Shown here in pieces: positions 54,469-63,253 of a stretch of 64,000 nucleotides of DNA (positions are counted from its first letter, which is position 1; each line of letters begins with the position of its first letter). Where the stretch lies: NCBI GenBank assembly GCA_030696345.1, contig JAUYSK010000024.1:124001-188000 (forward strand). The letters run 5' to 3'. The notes under the pieces are model-generated. The model was not told where the DNA came from. It saw nothing but the letters and a program-made list of their open reading frames with translations, and ran no database searches. This DNA is from Azonexus sp. (lineage in GTDB: Bacteria > Pseudomonadota > Gammaproteobacteria > Burkholderiales > Rhodocyclaceae). The translations under genes were made by a program, and so were the position numbers.

Positions 54469-56162
54469 TGGCGTCTCCTGTCGTTAATTCTTGTCTGGCG
54501 GTCGATCCACAAACCAAAGGCCAGAACGCTGATGATAGGCCCGGCCGAACACAGGGCCAGGATACCGAATCCCTCTGCTGCCCCCACTGCGTCGGCCAAT
54601 CCGACACCAAGCGCAAGCAGCAGCGGCACAGTCACCGGCCCGGTGGTGACGCCAGCGCTGTCCCAGGCCAGATTGACCAGTTCCTCGCGGGAAAATACCG
54701 TGAGTACCAGGGCCAGCGAATAAGCCACGACGAGAATGCGGGCCAGCGGCAGATCGAAGAGAATCTTGGCCACGCCCAAAGCGGCCCCCACACCGACACC
54801 GATAGCCACGGCACGAACCAGCAGGCGTTTCTTGAAGGCACCGTCTGAAAGGTTCTCCACGGTCAGGCCCATGGCATTCAGCGCGGGCTCAGCCACCGTG
54901 GCGCCATAGCCAATACAGAAGGCGAAAATCAGCGTCATGGTGATCCCGAGGCCGCGCGGATACAGGGGCGGCGCAGCGGTTTCGCGATGCGGCGAAAAGG
55001 CCCAGGGCACGTTGTTTCCGGCCTGATTGCCCAGTTCAACCAGACCGGTGGTCAGGCCCAGATTGAAAACCATCATGCCAAGCAAGGACATGAAGATGCC
55101 GTAGTACAGAATATTGAAACGCTTGGCCCGGTGCCGAAGCAGAAATCGCTGCACGACAAAGAGCAGCAGGACCAGAGGCAAAATGGCACGCAGCGCCCCA
55201 ATAATCTCGGCAACCGGCGTTTGCTGATACCACGCCTTTTCCTGAACGGCTGGCTCGCTGATTGCCAGCATTTCCGGCGTATTGAAAAAGATGGCCACAC
55301 TGAGCACGGCAATAACCGGAAACAGCGAAGCCAGTGTAACGATGCCAAAACCGGAAAGCGGATTGTCGCCACGGCCCGAAGACGCCGCCACGCCGATGCC
55401 GACAGCCAGCACAAGCGGAACCGTTACCGGGCCGGTGGTGATGCCGCCGCAATCCCAGGCCAGACCGATCACCCGATCAAGACCGGGCTGCCCCGCAGCG
55501 TAAATCGTCAGACCAAGGCAAAGCGGAACAATCCACATCACCAGCACCTTGAGGCGCCAGCCAAACATGAACCTTAGCAGGCCAAGCATCACGGCCGCCC
55601 CAACGCCGCAGGCAACGGCCAGTACCAACCAGCGGGCATGGGGTCCGAGCAAAGATTTAAGCAGTGCCGCTCGCTCGATAGAGACCGAAGCGCCCGCCGC
55701 CTGAAGTGCCCCGATTGCCGGCTCGGCGAAAGTGGCGGCCGCGCCAAGCAGCCCTCCGAAGGCCAGAATGGTCAGGGGGCCGGAACGACTTGGCATGAGG
55801 AAACCGATATTCTCGGCAAAGGGCATCAGGCCAAGCTTCACGCCCTCCATGAAGAACATCAAACCAAGCATGACAGCGCAAATGCCGAGGGCGATGGTTT
55901 GCGCTTCATGGGGCGAAGTGCGCAGCGCCAGTGCCTGAAAGCCGATGAGCATCAGCGCCAGCGGCACAACTGCCTTCAATTGCTCGGCAAAACGAACACC
56001 CACATAGGGCGTCAGCAAACGATGCAGATCGATCAGGCGAAGGCGATGCCGGGTAACCGGCATGGAGCGCTCAAGCGCAACGATATCGTTGTAACTGATC
56101 TGCCGGTGATGACGCCCGATGGCCCCGAGAAACTGGCCATATCTCATCGATTTTTTGCTCAT
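54465..56162 (-). CDS. double DUF1538 membrane transporter (UmpA-UmpB fusion-like)
   Basis: This is a 565-residue protein with about 12 membrane helices and two DUF1538 repeats. Paired motifs are FAEPAIGALQAAG (about 146) with VAEPALNAMGL (about 423), and AWDCGGITTGPVTVPL (about 235) with AWDSAGVTTGPVTVPL (about 499). DUF1538 pairs (UmpA/UmpB) have been described as a two-component Na+/H+-type antiporter in Halomonas; here both are fused in one chain. It is co-transcribed with two PII-like genes. Ion specificity is inference. Confidence 0.83.
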   Translation of the reverse strand: MSKKSMRYGQFLGAIGRHHRQISYNDIVALERSMPVTRHRLRLIDLHRLLTPYVGVRFAEQLKAVVPLALMLIGFQALALRTSPHEAQTIALGICAVMLGLMFFMEGVKLGLMPFAENIGFLMPSRSGPLTILAFGGLLGAAATFAEPAIGALQAAGASVSIERAALLKSLLGPHARWLVLAVACGVGAAVMLGLLRFMFGWRLKVLVMWIVPLCLGLTIYAAGQPGLDRVIGLAWDCGGITTGPVTVPLVLAVGIGVAASSGRGDNPLSGFGIVTLASLFPVIAVLSVAIFFNTPEMLAISEPAVQEKAWYQQTPVAEIIGALRAILPLVLLLFVVQRFLLRHRAKRFNILYYGIFMSLLGMMVFNLGLTTGLVELGNQAGNNVPWAFSPHRETAAPPLYPRGLGITMTLIFAFCIGYGATVAEPALNAMGLTVENLSDGAFKKRLLVRAVAIGVGVGAALGVAKILFDLPLARILVVAYSLALVLTVFSREELVNLAWDSAGVTTGPVTVPLLLALGVGLADAVGAAEGFGILALCSAGPIISVLAFGLWIDRQTRINDRRRH

Positions 56163-56230
56163 GGGCCGATGTTACCCCGAGCCCGTTAGCCGACGCAAAA
56201 GTCCGGTCAGGGTTGATGCCGGGGGAAACC

Positions 56231-56260
56231 ACCGCACCGGCCTGAAAGGGCGGGTGCGGT
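56231..56260 (-). terminator. hairpin after the HhH gene
   Basis: The stem ACCGCACC/GGTGCGGT (56231-56238 with 56253-56260) lies 18 bp past the HhH gene stop. On the minus strand only GGTTT follows, so it may be a weak terminator separating the HhH gene from the DUF1538 operon. Confidence 0.55.
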
Positions 56261-56277
56261 GTTAGTGCAGGCCAGTC

Positions 56278-57363
56278 TTACAAGGCGAGCAGATCGCGCA
56301 GTTTGGCCAGCTTCTTCAGGCCCATGCCCTTGGCCTTGACGACTTCATCAAGCGCGGCGTACGGACGGCTGGCAATAATGGCACGGGCGACCTCACGGGG
56401 CAGCCCCTTGAGGGCAGCCAGTTCATCTTCGCTCGCCTTGTTGATCGATACCAGTTTGACTGCTTCCTTGGCACTTGCCACTTTCTTGACCGGCTTGGCG
56501 GCAGCCTTGGCTTCAGCCACCGGTGCCTTGACGGCAACAGCAGGCTTTTCAGCGGCAGCAGGTTTCGCGGCAACAGCCGCTTTTGGCTTGGCAACAGGCT
56601 TTGCCTTGGCGGCCGGCTTCGGTTTGGTCACGGCTTCGATTTTGGCCGGTGCCGCCGCAAAATTGCGGTAGTCACGCGTCACATAGCCGGCCGGCGTCCA
56701 CTCGCGCAGCATCACGGTCAAAGCGGAGCCCTCAACCGGCAGCGCAGCCGGAACACTGAACTGGCAGTCAGCCCAGGCACTGCCGCCACCAAGAACGCCA
56801 AGAATGACCGTGGCGACCGGGCTGCCCGACCAGCTACCGCCGGCATAAGGCGCATCCAGCGCCCAGACTTCCAGAGCCAGCGTGCCGCTCAGGTTGTCGT
56901 TGTCGCGAGGATTGGCGATCGCGTCAATGTTCAGTTCGGCAGTGCCAGCCGTCAGCATGCAAGCAACATTGCCGACCAGCGTCGGCTGGAAGAAGCTCTC
57001 GCGGCTGGGGTAAACCGCCAGGTCACGAATCTGCGGCTGACCGTCCGCACCAAATGTAACCAAGGCCAGGCCCAGCACCTGATCGACCGCGCCAGCCGGC
57101 GGCATGGCGCCGCACCAGCCAGCCGTTGCCAGACCGCCCGCCATCGGCTGAACATCCAGCTCGGCAACCTTGATGCCGGCGGTTTGAAGACCGTCAAAAC
57201 CATTGTCGCTAGCCCATAGCTGAAGAGCCCAAGATTGGCATGCGGCCAGATCAGCGTCGGAAAAATTCACTTCAGCATTGAGATACACGAAGTCGCCTTC
57301 GAAACAGTAGCCGTGGTTTTCGCCAATGGAAGTTTCAATGCCGGAAGAAATTTGATTCGTCAT
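56278..57363 (-). CDS. helix-hairpin-helix protein with duplicated N-terminal domain
   Basis: This is a 361-residue protein without a signal peptide. The N-terminal ~240 residues seem to hold two similar beta-rich units (SWALQLWASDNGFDG...VAELDVQPMAGG and TLALEVWALDAPYAGG...ATVILGVLGGG). Next is an Ala/Lys/Pro-rich linker (about 243-300), then a C-terminal ComEA-like helix-hairpin-helix domain (SINKASEDELAALKGLPREVARAIIASRPY). HhH domains bind DNA or act as protein joints. Located between an ion transporter and the DUF1538 operon in the nif-rnf region. Function unknown. Confidence 0.75.
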   Translation of the reverse strand: MTNQISSGIETSIGENHGYCFEGDFVYLNAEVNFSDADLAACQSWALQLWASDNGFDGLQTAGIKVAELDVQPMAGGLATAGWCGAMPPAGAVDQVLGLALVTFGADGQPQIRDLAVYPSRESFFQPTLVGNVACMLTAGTAELNIDAIANPRDNDNLSGTLALEVWALDAPYAGGSWSGSPVATVILGVLGGGSAWADCQFSVPAALPVEGSALTVMLREWTPAGYVTRDYRNFAAAPAKIEAVTKPKPAAKAKPVAKPKAAVAAKPAAAEKPAVAVKAPVAEAKAAAKPVKKVASAKEAVKLVSINKASEDELAALKGLPREVARAIIASRPYAALDEVVKAKGMGLKKLAKLRDLLAL

Positions 57364-57498
57364 GTTCTGTAACCTGCCTAGCTTTAAAAAGCCGGGATTA
57401 TATGAGTGATTTTCCGTTTTCTATCATGCAGTTAGTTTTATTTTTAAAGCACCGGAATGGTGCGCAACAACAGCTGCGATTTGTCGCAAAGCCAACAT

Positions 57499-57522
57499 GA
57501 AAAAAGGCGGCCGAAGCCGCCT
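57499..57522 (-). terminator. terminator of the NhaD-like gene
   Basis: On the minus strand GGCGGC-TTCG-GCCGCC is followed by TTTTTTC, about 60 bp after the transporter stop. A second small hairpin GCACC/GGTGC lies at 57449-57463. Confidence 0.88.
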
Positions 57523-57581
57523 CTGATTCATTTTTGGTCGTTTTTCCCTGTTGACCGCAGCAATCCCGGTTGGCTGCGGGA

Positions 57582-58913
57582 TCAGTACGCCGGGGCCGGA
57601 ACCACGGCCGGAACCTGGACGGCGACCGGCTCTGCCACCTTCTTGTGGCCGGTATCCGGATGCCAGCCGAGAACCAGCATGATGACGGCAAAACCAGCAA
57701 CGTAGCCAACCGGCACGTGCCAGCCATGCCTGACCCACTGCACGGCCGAGCGAGCTTCCGGATACATGTTGGAGAGCGCCACACCGGCCGAGGAACCAAA
57801 CCACAGCATCGAGCCGCCAAAGCCGACGGCATAGGCCAGCACGCCCCAGTCGTAACCGCCCTGACGCAAGGCCAGCGCAGTGAGCGGGATATTGTCGAAG
57901 ACTGCCGAGATGAAGCCGAGGGCCAGTGCCGAGACCCATGAGGCCTGCGGCAACTGTTCGACCGGCATCATCGAGGCGCAGAGCACCAGCGAGAGCAGGA
58001 AGACCGAGCCCTTGATGGTTTCCGGCATCAGCTCCCAATCGTGGCGACGCACCGGGATGGTCAGGATGATCGCCACCCAGACAGCGACGCCGATGAACGG
58101 GAAGTGATCGGCGAGTTCAGTGAATTTGATATTGACCGTGACATTGGTGCCGACGGCGAAGATGAGCATCAGGGCGACGATGAAAATGCGACCCCAGTCG
58201 ATGTGGGTGTGATGGTGGGCATTCCTGATGATCGGCGAGTAGGCATGCTGCTGCTTGGCGGCGAAATACGCCACGATGACCAGCGCCACAACGGCGGCAA
58301 CGTAGGCGTCGACAACCACCAGCGGGCTGATGCCGTCGATCCACATCATGGTGGTCGTCGTATCGCCGACCACCGAGCCGGAACCGCCGGCATTGGAAGC
58401 AGCGACAATCGCCGCCAGATAGCCGATATGCACCCTGGCCTTGAACAACTGGTGGGCCATGGCGCCGCCGATCAGTGCGGCGGCGATGTTGTCGAGGAAG
58501 CTGGAGAGCACGAAGACCATGACCAGCATCAGGAAGCCACCCTTCCAGTCATCGGGCAAATACTTCGGCAGGATCACCGGCACATGGCTCTTTTCGAAAT
58601 GCCGGGCGAGCAGCGCAAAACCAGTGAGCAAACAGAACAGGTTGGTCAGCACCACCCACTCATGGCCGAGGTGGCCGGCAAAACCGCCCAAACCCTCGCC
58701 GGTTTTGAACCCGGTGAACATGATCTTGTACAGCGTGATCGTCGCCAGCCCGGTCAATGCGACGTAGAGCGTGGCATGGTGGAAGAGCGCGACGCCAAGC
58801 AAAGTCAGGCCAAAGAGGATGAAATCGATAGGGATTCCCCCAAGCGTGGGCAAATCACCGGCCGCAAATGCGGAGACGGGTAATAGGCAAAGCAGGGCTG
58901 ACAAACGATGCAT
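57582..58913 (-). CDS. NhaD/ArsB-type ion transporter (IT superfamily)
   Basis: This is a 443-residue membrane protein with about 11-12 helices. It begins with a cleavable-looking helix (LSALLCLLPVSAFAAG), as NhaD proteins do. Two re-entrant-like motifs are visible: VFVLSSFLDNIAAALIGGAMA (about 133-153) and FISAVFDNIPLTALALRQGG (about 340-359). The segment ASNAGGSGSVVGDTTTTMMW is typical of the NhaD branch of the citrate/arsenite transporter superfamily. It probably exchanges Na+ and H+, which would link it to Rnf-driven ion gradients. Ends with Pro/Val-rich tail. Separated from rnfH by about 150 bp. Confidence 0.85.
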   Translation of the reverse strand: MHRLSALLCLLPVSAFAAGDLPTLGGIPIDFILFGLTLLGVALFHHATLYVALTGLATITLYKIMFTGFKTGEGLGGFAGHLGHEWVVLTNLFCLLTGFALLARHFEKSHVPVILPKYLPDDWKGGFLMLVMVFVLSSFLDNIAAALIGGAMAHQLFKARVHIGYLAAIVAASNAGGSGSVVGDTTTTMMWIDGISPLVVVDAYVAAVVALVIVAYFAAKQQHAYSPIIRNAHHHTHIDWGRIFIVALMLIFAVGTNVTVNIKFTELADHFPFIGVAVWVAIILTIPVRRHDWELMPETIKGSVFLLSLVLCASMMPVEQLPQASWVSALALGFISAVFDNIPLTALALRQGGYDWGVLAYAVGFGGSMLWFGSSAGVALSNMYPEARSAVQWVRHGWHVPVGYVAGFAVIMLVLGWHPDTGHKKVAEPVAVQVPAVVPAPAY

Positions 58914-59061
58914 GGCTGTTCTCTTGATATTTGAAATAGTCGGTTTCTAAATTTCCCGTCCTGCAAAACGCGGGAATTAAATGTTGTTTTTAATGCTTTT
59001 TTGCGGCTGTTCAGCCGGCATTGTCGTTGCTGAGCGCGTTGTAATCAACTGAGGAAATCCC
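58914..59061 (-). promoter_or_regulatory. spacer between rnfH and the NhaD-like gene
   Basis: These 148 bp hold an imperfect hairpin (TTCCCG/CGGGAA, 58956-58979) and a T-rich stretch near 58984-59002. A promoter for the NhaD-like gene may lie here. I see no match to the sigma54 consensus. Confidence 0.3.
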
Positions 59062-59337
59062 CTACTCATCATCGGAATCCAGATCCCGACGGCGAACCGT
59101 CTCCGGGTCAGCGATTATGCCGCGATAAATCTCGATTCGGTCTCCGGGTTTCAAGACTGCATCCAGCTTCACCAGCCGCCCGAACACGCCAACCTTCTGG
59201 GCGCTCAGATCAACATGCGGAAACTGTTTGAGAATGCCCGAACGTTCAATGCCTTCGGCAACCGTCGACGAGTCAGGCACCTCAATGTTCAGCCAGATCT
59301 GCTGGCCCGGTTCGGAATAAGCGACACCAATCTGCAT
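59062..59337 (-). CDS. rnfH: RnfH family protein
   Basis: This is a 91-residue ubiquitin-fold protein starting MQIGVAYSEPGQQIWLNIEVPDSSTVAEGIERSGILKQFP; VGVFGRLVKLDAVLKPGDRIEIYRGI is the second conserved block. RnfH (UPF0125) proteins occur next to rnf genes, notably in nitrogen fixers. The molecular role is unclear. The ATG at 59337 lies 10 bp after the rnfE stop; the upstream in-frame start lies inside rnfE. Confidence 0.88.
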   Translation of the reverse strand: MQIGVAYSEPGQQIWLNIEVPDSSTVAEGIERSGILKQFPHVDLSAQKVGVFGRLVKLDAVLKPGDRIEIYRGIIADPETVRRRDLDSDDE

Positions 59338-59347
59338 GATTTTCTCC

Positions 59348-60028
59348 TTATGCGGCTGCCGGCGCTGCACCATCGGCAGCATCCTTGGCGCGGGCAGCGA
59401 TCCGCTGCTCCATCACCCGCTTGCCAGCGAGCAAAAAGCCAAGAATCGCGAACCCGCCGGGTGGCAGGATCATCAATAAAGCACCGCCGTACCCCGGCAA
59501 TTTCATCTCGAGGAAAGCGAAGGATGGTCCGAGCAGGTTGGAAGCCTGCGCAAACAGGGTGCCAGAGCCAAGGAATTCGCGGATCAGCCCGATGAAGGTC
59601 AGCGCGCCGGTAAAGCCCAGGCCCATCGCCAAGCCATCGACCGCCGAAGCCATCACACCATTCTTCACGGCAAAGGCTTCGGCCCGGCCAAGAATGGCGC
59701 AATTGACGACAATCAGTGCAATGAACAGGCCGAGCACCTTGTAGAGCTCATGCATCCAGGCATTCATCGCCATATCGACGACGGTTACCAGCGTCGCGAT
59801 CAGAACCACGAAAACCGGAATACGCACCTGCGAACTGACGGTATGACGGATCATCGAGACCAGAATATTGGAAACCAGCAGCACTGCCGTAGTCGCCATG
59901 CCCATGCCCAGGCCGTTGGTGCCACTGGTAGTCACTGCCATCACCGGGCACATGGCCAGAAGTTGAGTAAATACAACGTTCTGATCCCACAACCCTTCCT
60001 TCATGATGCTGCCGTAATTGTCGCTCAT
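59348..60028 (-). CDS. rnfE: Rnf complex subunit RnfE
   Basis: This is a 226-residue inner-membrane protein with six helices. GLWDQNVVFTQLLAMCPVMAVT (about residues 12-33) and IALIVVNCAILGRAEAFA (about 97-114) contain the two conserved Cys that, with RnfA, hold a [2Fe-2S] cluster inside the membrane. Overlaps rnfG in ATGA. Part of the ion-translocating ferredoxin:NAD+ oxidoreductase, which in nitrogen fixers reduces ferredoxin for nitrogenase. Confidence 0.93.
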   Translation of the reverse strand: MSDNYGSIMKEGLWDQNVVFTQLLAMCPVMAVTTSGTNGLGMGMATTAVLLVSNILVSMIRHTVSSQVRIPVFVVLIATLVTVVDMAMNAWMHELYKVLGLFIALIVVNCAILGRAEAFAVKNGVMASAVDGLAMGLGFTGALTFIGLIREFLGSGTLFAQASNLLGPSFAFLEMKLPGYGGALLMILPPGGFAILGFLLAGKRVMEQRIAARAKDAADGAAPAAA

Positions 60029-60639
60029 GATTTTTCTCCGAGGATTTCCTTGCGGTGTTCGGCGTAGAACTCAAGGCCGCCCTTGACCGCCTTGACGACA
60101 GCGCGCGGCGTGATGGTGGCCCCGGCAAACTGGTCGAAAATGCCGCCATCCTTTTTGACGCCCCATTTCTCAGGGACTGGATCACCGAGTGACTTGCCGT
60201 CAAAACTCTTGATCCATGGATCTTTCTTGACCTCTATCTTGTCGCCCAGGCCCGGCGTTTCGGCGTGTTTGAGCACCCGCACACCCAGCGTCCGGCCGTC
60301 GGCGTCGACGGCGATCAACACCTGGATGTCGGTCGAGTAACCGCGCTCGGCAACCTTGAACAGTGCGGCCTTGACCACCCCGCCCTGCCTGGCGCGATAG
60401 ATCGTCACCGTTTTGCCCTTGTTATCGAGGTCGATCGTATCTTTCAGGAAATCGTTGTCCGCCAAGCCCTGAGGCAGCACTTCCGACAGTGAATCGCGCA
60501 AATCCTTGGCTTCTGCCGCAGCGATGGCTTCGCCTGTCGCACTCGAAGCCAGGGCCAGGGCTCCACTGGCCAGCAAGGCAAAAGCGCCGAGCAAAATGGG
60601 CTGGTAGCCAATCTTTTCGCGGAATGATTCAAAATTCAT
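60025..60639 (-). CDS. rnfG: Rnf complex subunit RnfG (covalent FMN)
   Basis: This is a 204-residue bitopic protein: one helix (LGAFALLASGALALASS) and a periplasmic FMN-binding domain. The ApbE-type flavinylation motif is DQFAGATITPRAVVKAVKGG (Thr about residue 181), where FMN is attached to Thr. HAETPGLGDKI (about 133) is the second family signature. The gene lies 1 bp after rnfD and overlaps rnfE. Full length. Confidence 0.93.
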   Translation of the reverse strand: MNFESFREKIGYQPILLGAFALLASGALALASSATGEAIAAAEAKDLRDSLSEVLPQGLADNDFLKDTIDLDNKGKTVTIYRARQGGVVKAALFKVAERGYSTDIQVLIAVDADGRTLGVRVLKHAETPGLGDKIEVKKDPWIKSFDGKSLGDPVPEKWGVKKDGGIFDQFAGATITPRAVVKAVKGGLEFYAEHRKEILGEKS

Positions 60640-60640
60640 C

Positions 60641-61738
60641 TCAGGCTCCCTTGCTTTCCGGAATATCCAGCGGCTTGCCCTTCCGGTCGCGACCGAGGAT
60701 ACGTGGCTTGATAAAGCGGTCGATAACCGGGGTCAGCGCATTCATCAGCAGCACCGCGAAGGCCATGCCTTCCGGGTACCCCCCCCAGGTCCGGATGACC
60801 CAGGTCAGAAAACCGATGCCGATGCCGAAGATGATTTGGCCGGTTGTCGTATTGGGAGAGGTCACGTAGTCGGTAGCGATAAAGAAAGCGCCCAGCATGA
60901 CCGCGCCAGAAAGGATGTGTGCCGAAACACTCAGGTAATGCGTCGGATCAACGGCGTGGCCGATAGCTGCGGGGATTGCAATGCCAGCCAGCACGGCAAC
61001 CGGCGTATGCCAGGTGATGATGCCGCAGGCCAGCATGTAGAGACCACCACCCAGAATCAGCAGCGAAGCCGATTCACCGAAGCTGCCCGAACGTGCCCCG
61101 ATCCAGGAGAGGACTGGCGCATGCTCACCGGCCAGCGATTGCAGCAGGTCGATGCCGCGTGACAACTCGGTCTTGGTATAGCCAAGCAGTGAAGCGCTGG
61201 CCATGGCATCCGGTTGGGGCAGGCTGGTCAGGAAAATGCGCAGGCCATCGATGAAATCCGGTGCTGCCAGCGAAGTCAGTGGCAGCGGATAGACCCACTG
61301 GGTGAGCGGCACCGGGAAGGAAACCAGCAGCGCGACACGAGCGACCATGGCGGGGTTGAAAACGTTCTGTCCGACGCCGCCGAACACTTGCTTGCCAACC
61401 ACAATGGCGATGAATCCGCCGACCACTGCCACCCACCACGGCGCCCAGGGCGGCAGCGTCATGGCCAGCAACCAGCCGGTGAGGAGCGCCGAGCCATCCA
61501 GCAAGGTGCGCCGGATGCGGGTAATGCCCATCATCTTCAGCGCCAGCGCCTCGAATCCAAGGCAGGAAAGTATGGTCAGCAACCAGAGGAAAAAAGAAGG
61601 CCAGCCAAACAGCCAAAAGCCATAGAGCGTGGCCGGCACCAGGGCAATCTGGACACGGAACATCGTGCGGCTGACAGAATTGCCGCCATGCGCATGCGGT
61701 GAAGCAATGGGCTGCGCGGTGAGGCTGGTGGCGTTCAT
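60641..61738 (-). CDS. rnfD: Rnf complex subunit RnfD
   Basis: This is a 365-residue polytopic protein with about 9-10 helices, homologous to NqrB. Blocks include LPPWAPWWVAVVGGFIAIVVGKQVFGGVGQNVFNPA (about 95-130) and FFIATDYVTSPNT (about 280-292). The covalent FMN site expected near PQPDAMASASLLG (about 188-200) reads SAS instead of the common (S/G)AT, so a Ser may carry the flavin. Its start overlaps the rnfC stop in ATGA. Confidence 0.92.
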   Translation of the reverse strand: MNATSLTAQPIASPHAHGGNSVSRTMFRVQIALVPATLYGFWLFGWPSFFLWLLTILSCLGFEALALKMMGITRIRRTLLDGSALLTGWLLAMTLPPWAPWWVAVVGGFIAIVVGKQVFGGVGQNVFNPAMVARVALLVSFPVPLTQWVYPLPLTSLAAPDFIDGLRIFLTSLPQPDAMASASLLGYTKTELSRGIDLLQSLAGEHAPVLSWIGARSGSFGESASLLILGGGLYMLACGIITWHTPVAVLAGIAIPAAIGHAVDPTHYLSVSAHILSGAVMLGAFFIATDYVTSPNTTTGQIIFGIGIGFLTWVIRTWGGYPEGMAFAVLLMNALTPVIDRFIKPRILGRDRKGKPLDIPESKGA

Positions 61739-63243
61739 ACGGTTTCTCCTTGTTTTTGGGTGTCGACCGCAGCAGTGGCCTTGGCAGCCGCTGCCCGCTC
61801 GGCTTTCCGGCGCGCCGCCGCCTCGACCTTTTCACGCGCTTCGCGATCAAGGCGTTCCTGGCGGGCCAGCGCGAGTTTCCGGGTCGCCTCGGTACGTAAT
61901 TGCGTACGCTGCCGGGCGGAAAGATCGCCCTTGGCGTGATAGAAGTACTGGACGAGCGGAATGTGGGAAGGACAAACATAGGCGCAGCAACCGCAGGCAA
62001 TGCAGTCCGCCAGCCCGAGATCGACTGCCCCGTCGGGATCGCCATTGCGAATCCGGGCGCTCATTTCGAGCGGCAGCAGGCCCATCGGACAAGCCTTGAC
62101 GCAACTGCCGCAGCGGATGCAGTTTTCCGGCTCGAAGGCTGCCGCCTCAGCCGCATCGAGTAGCAGGATGCCGCTCGTGCCCTTGATCACCGGCACGCGT
62201 AAATGGGGCAGGACGGTTCCCATCATCGGCCCGCCCATGACCATCTTTGCCACCTCGCCATGCAGACCGCCCGTAAAAGCGATCAGGTCGCTGACCAGCG
62301 TCCCGAAGGGAACTTCGTAGTTGCCCGGCGTGGCTGCAGCCTTGCCATTCATGGTCATCAGACGGCTGACCAGTGGCCGGTTCAGACATATGGCGTTATG
62401 GACCGCAAAGGCTGTACCGACGTTATGAACGATCACGCCGACATCGGCAGCGCGTGCATCGGATGGTACTTCGCGCCCAGCCAGCTCGAGAATCAACTGG
62501 CGATCGGAACCCATCGGATAACGGGCAGGCACGGGAACGATGCTCACTTCACCAATCCGCGACGAGGCTTCGCGCATGGCAGCGATTGCCTCCGGCTTGT
62601 TGTCCTCGATGCCGACTTTGGCAGCACCGGCACCCGTTGCGATCAACATCAGCCGGATGCCGGAAATGATCTCGGCAGCGCGATCGCGCATCAGGCGGTC
62701 ATCGCAGGACAGATAAGGCTCGCACTCGCTACCGTTGATAATCAGCGTATCGATGCTGGAGTGCCGACCCAGGTTCAGTTTGACCGAGGAAGGAAAAGTC
62801 GCCCCGCCCAGCCCGACCACACCGGCCGCCGCCACGAGATTGGCAATTTCCATCGGCGCCAGCGCATATGGGTCGGCAGGTCGTTCAAGATCGAGCCAGC
62901 GATCTTCGCCATCGGCGTCGAGCGAAATCGACATGCCGGGCAATCCCGAAGCATGTGGCGCGGTGATTTCACCAATGGCACTGATGATGCCGGAAGTTGG
63001 TGCGTGCAAGGGTGCCGAAATATTGCCCTGGGCTGCAGCAATCAATTCGCCTTTCCTGACCTTCTGGCCAACCAGCACCACCGGCCTGGCCGGCGCGCCC
63101 ACATGCTGCGACAGCATCAGATGCAGGCGCGGTGCCATCGGTAGCCGCTGCACCGGCTGATCGGCCGCCGGCCGCTTGTGATCGGCCGGATGCACACCCC
63201 AGTTGCTGCCGAGGAAGGATTTGAAGAGGTTCATGAAGCCCAT
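61735..63243 (-). CDS. rnfC: Rnf complex subunit RnfC (second copy)
   Basis: This is a 502-residue peripheral subunit. The start MGFMNLFKSFLGSNWGVHPADHK is preceded by AGGAG; the long in-frame extension to 63546 lies in the other rnfC copy and has no coding character. RnfC binds NADH/FMN (VGLGGATFPSSVKLNLG, about 135-151) and has two [4Fe-4S] motifs, CIRCGSCVKACP and CIACGCCAYVCP (about 371-420), then a charged Ala/Arg-rich C-terminal coil. It couples ferredoxin and NAD(H). It follows another rnfC gene by 10 bp. Confidence 0.93.
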   Translation of the reverse strand: MGFMNLFKSFLGSNWGVHPADHKRPAADQPVQRLPMAPRLHLMLSQHVGAPARPVVLVGQKVRKGELIAAAQGNISAPLHAPTSGIISAIGEITAPHASGLPGMSISLDADGEDRWLDLERPADPYALAPMEIANLVAAAGVVGLGGATFPSSVKLNLGRHSSIDTLIINGSECEPYLSCDDRLMRDRAAEIISGIRLMLIATGAGAAKVGIEDNKPEAIAAMREASSRIGEVSIVPVPARYPMGSDRQLILELAGREVPSDARAADVGVIVHNVGTAFAVHNAICLNRPLVSRLMTMNGKAAATPGNYEVPFGTLVSDLIAFTGGLHGEVAKMVMGGPMMGTVLPHLRVPVIKGTSGILLLDAAEAAAFEPENCIRCGSCVKACPMGLLPLEMSARIRNGDPDGAVDLGLADCIACGCCAYVCPSHIPLVQYFYHAKGDLSARQRTQLRTEATRKLALARQERLDREAREKVEAAARRKAERAAAAKATAAVDTQKQGETV

Positions 63244-63253
63244 TTGCTGACTC

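Noticed and set aside
57424-58038. 204-codon minus-strand frame overlapping the end of the NhaD-like gene
   Set aside because: It is a shifted-frame shadow of the transporter gene, rich in Arg, Gly and Ala, and crosses the terminator.
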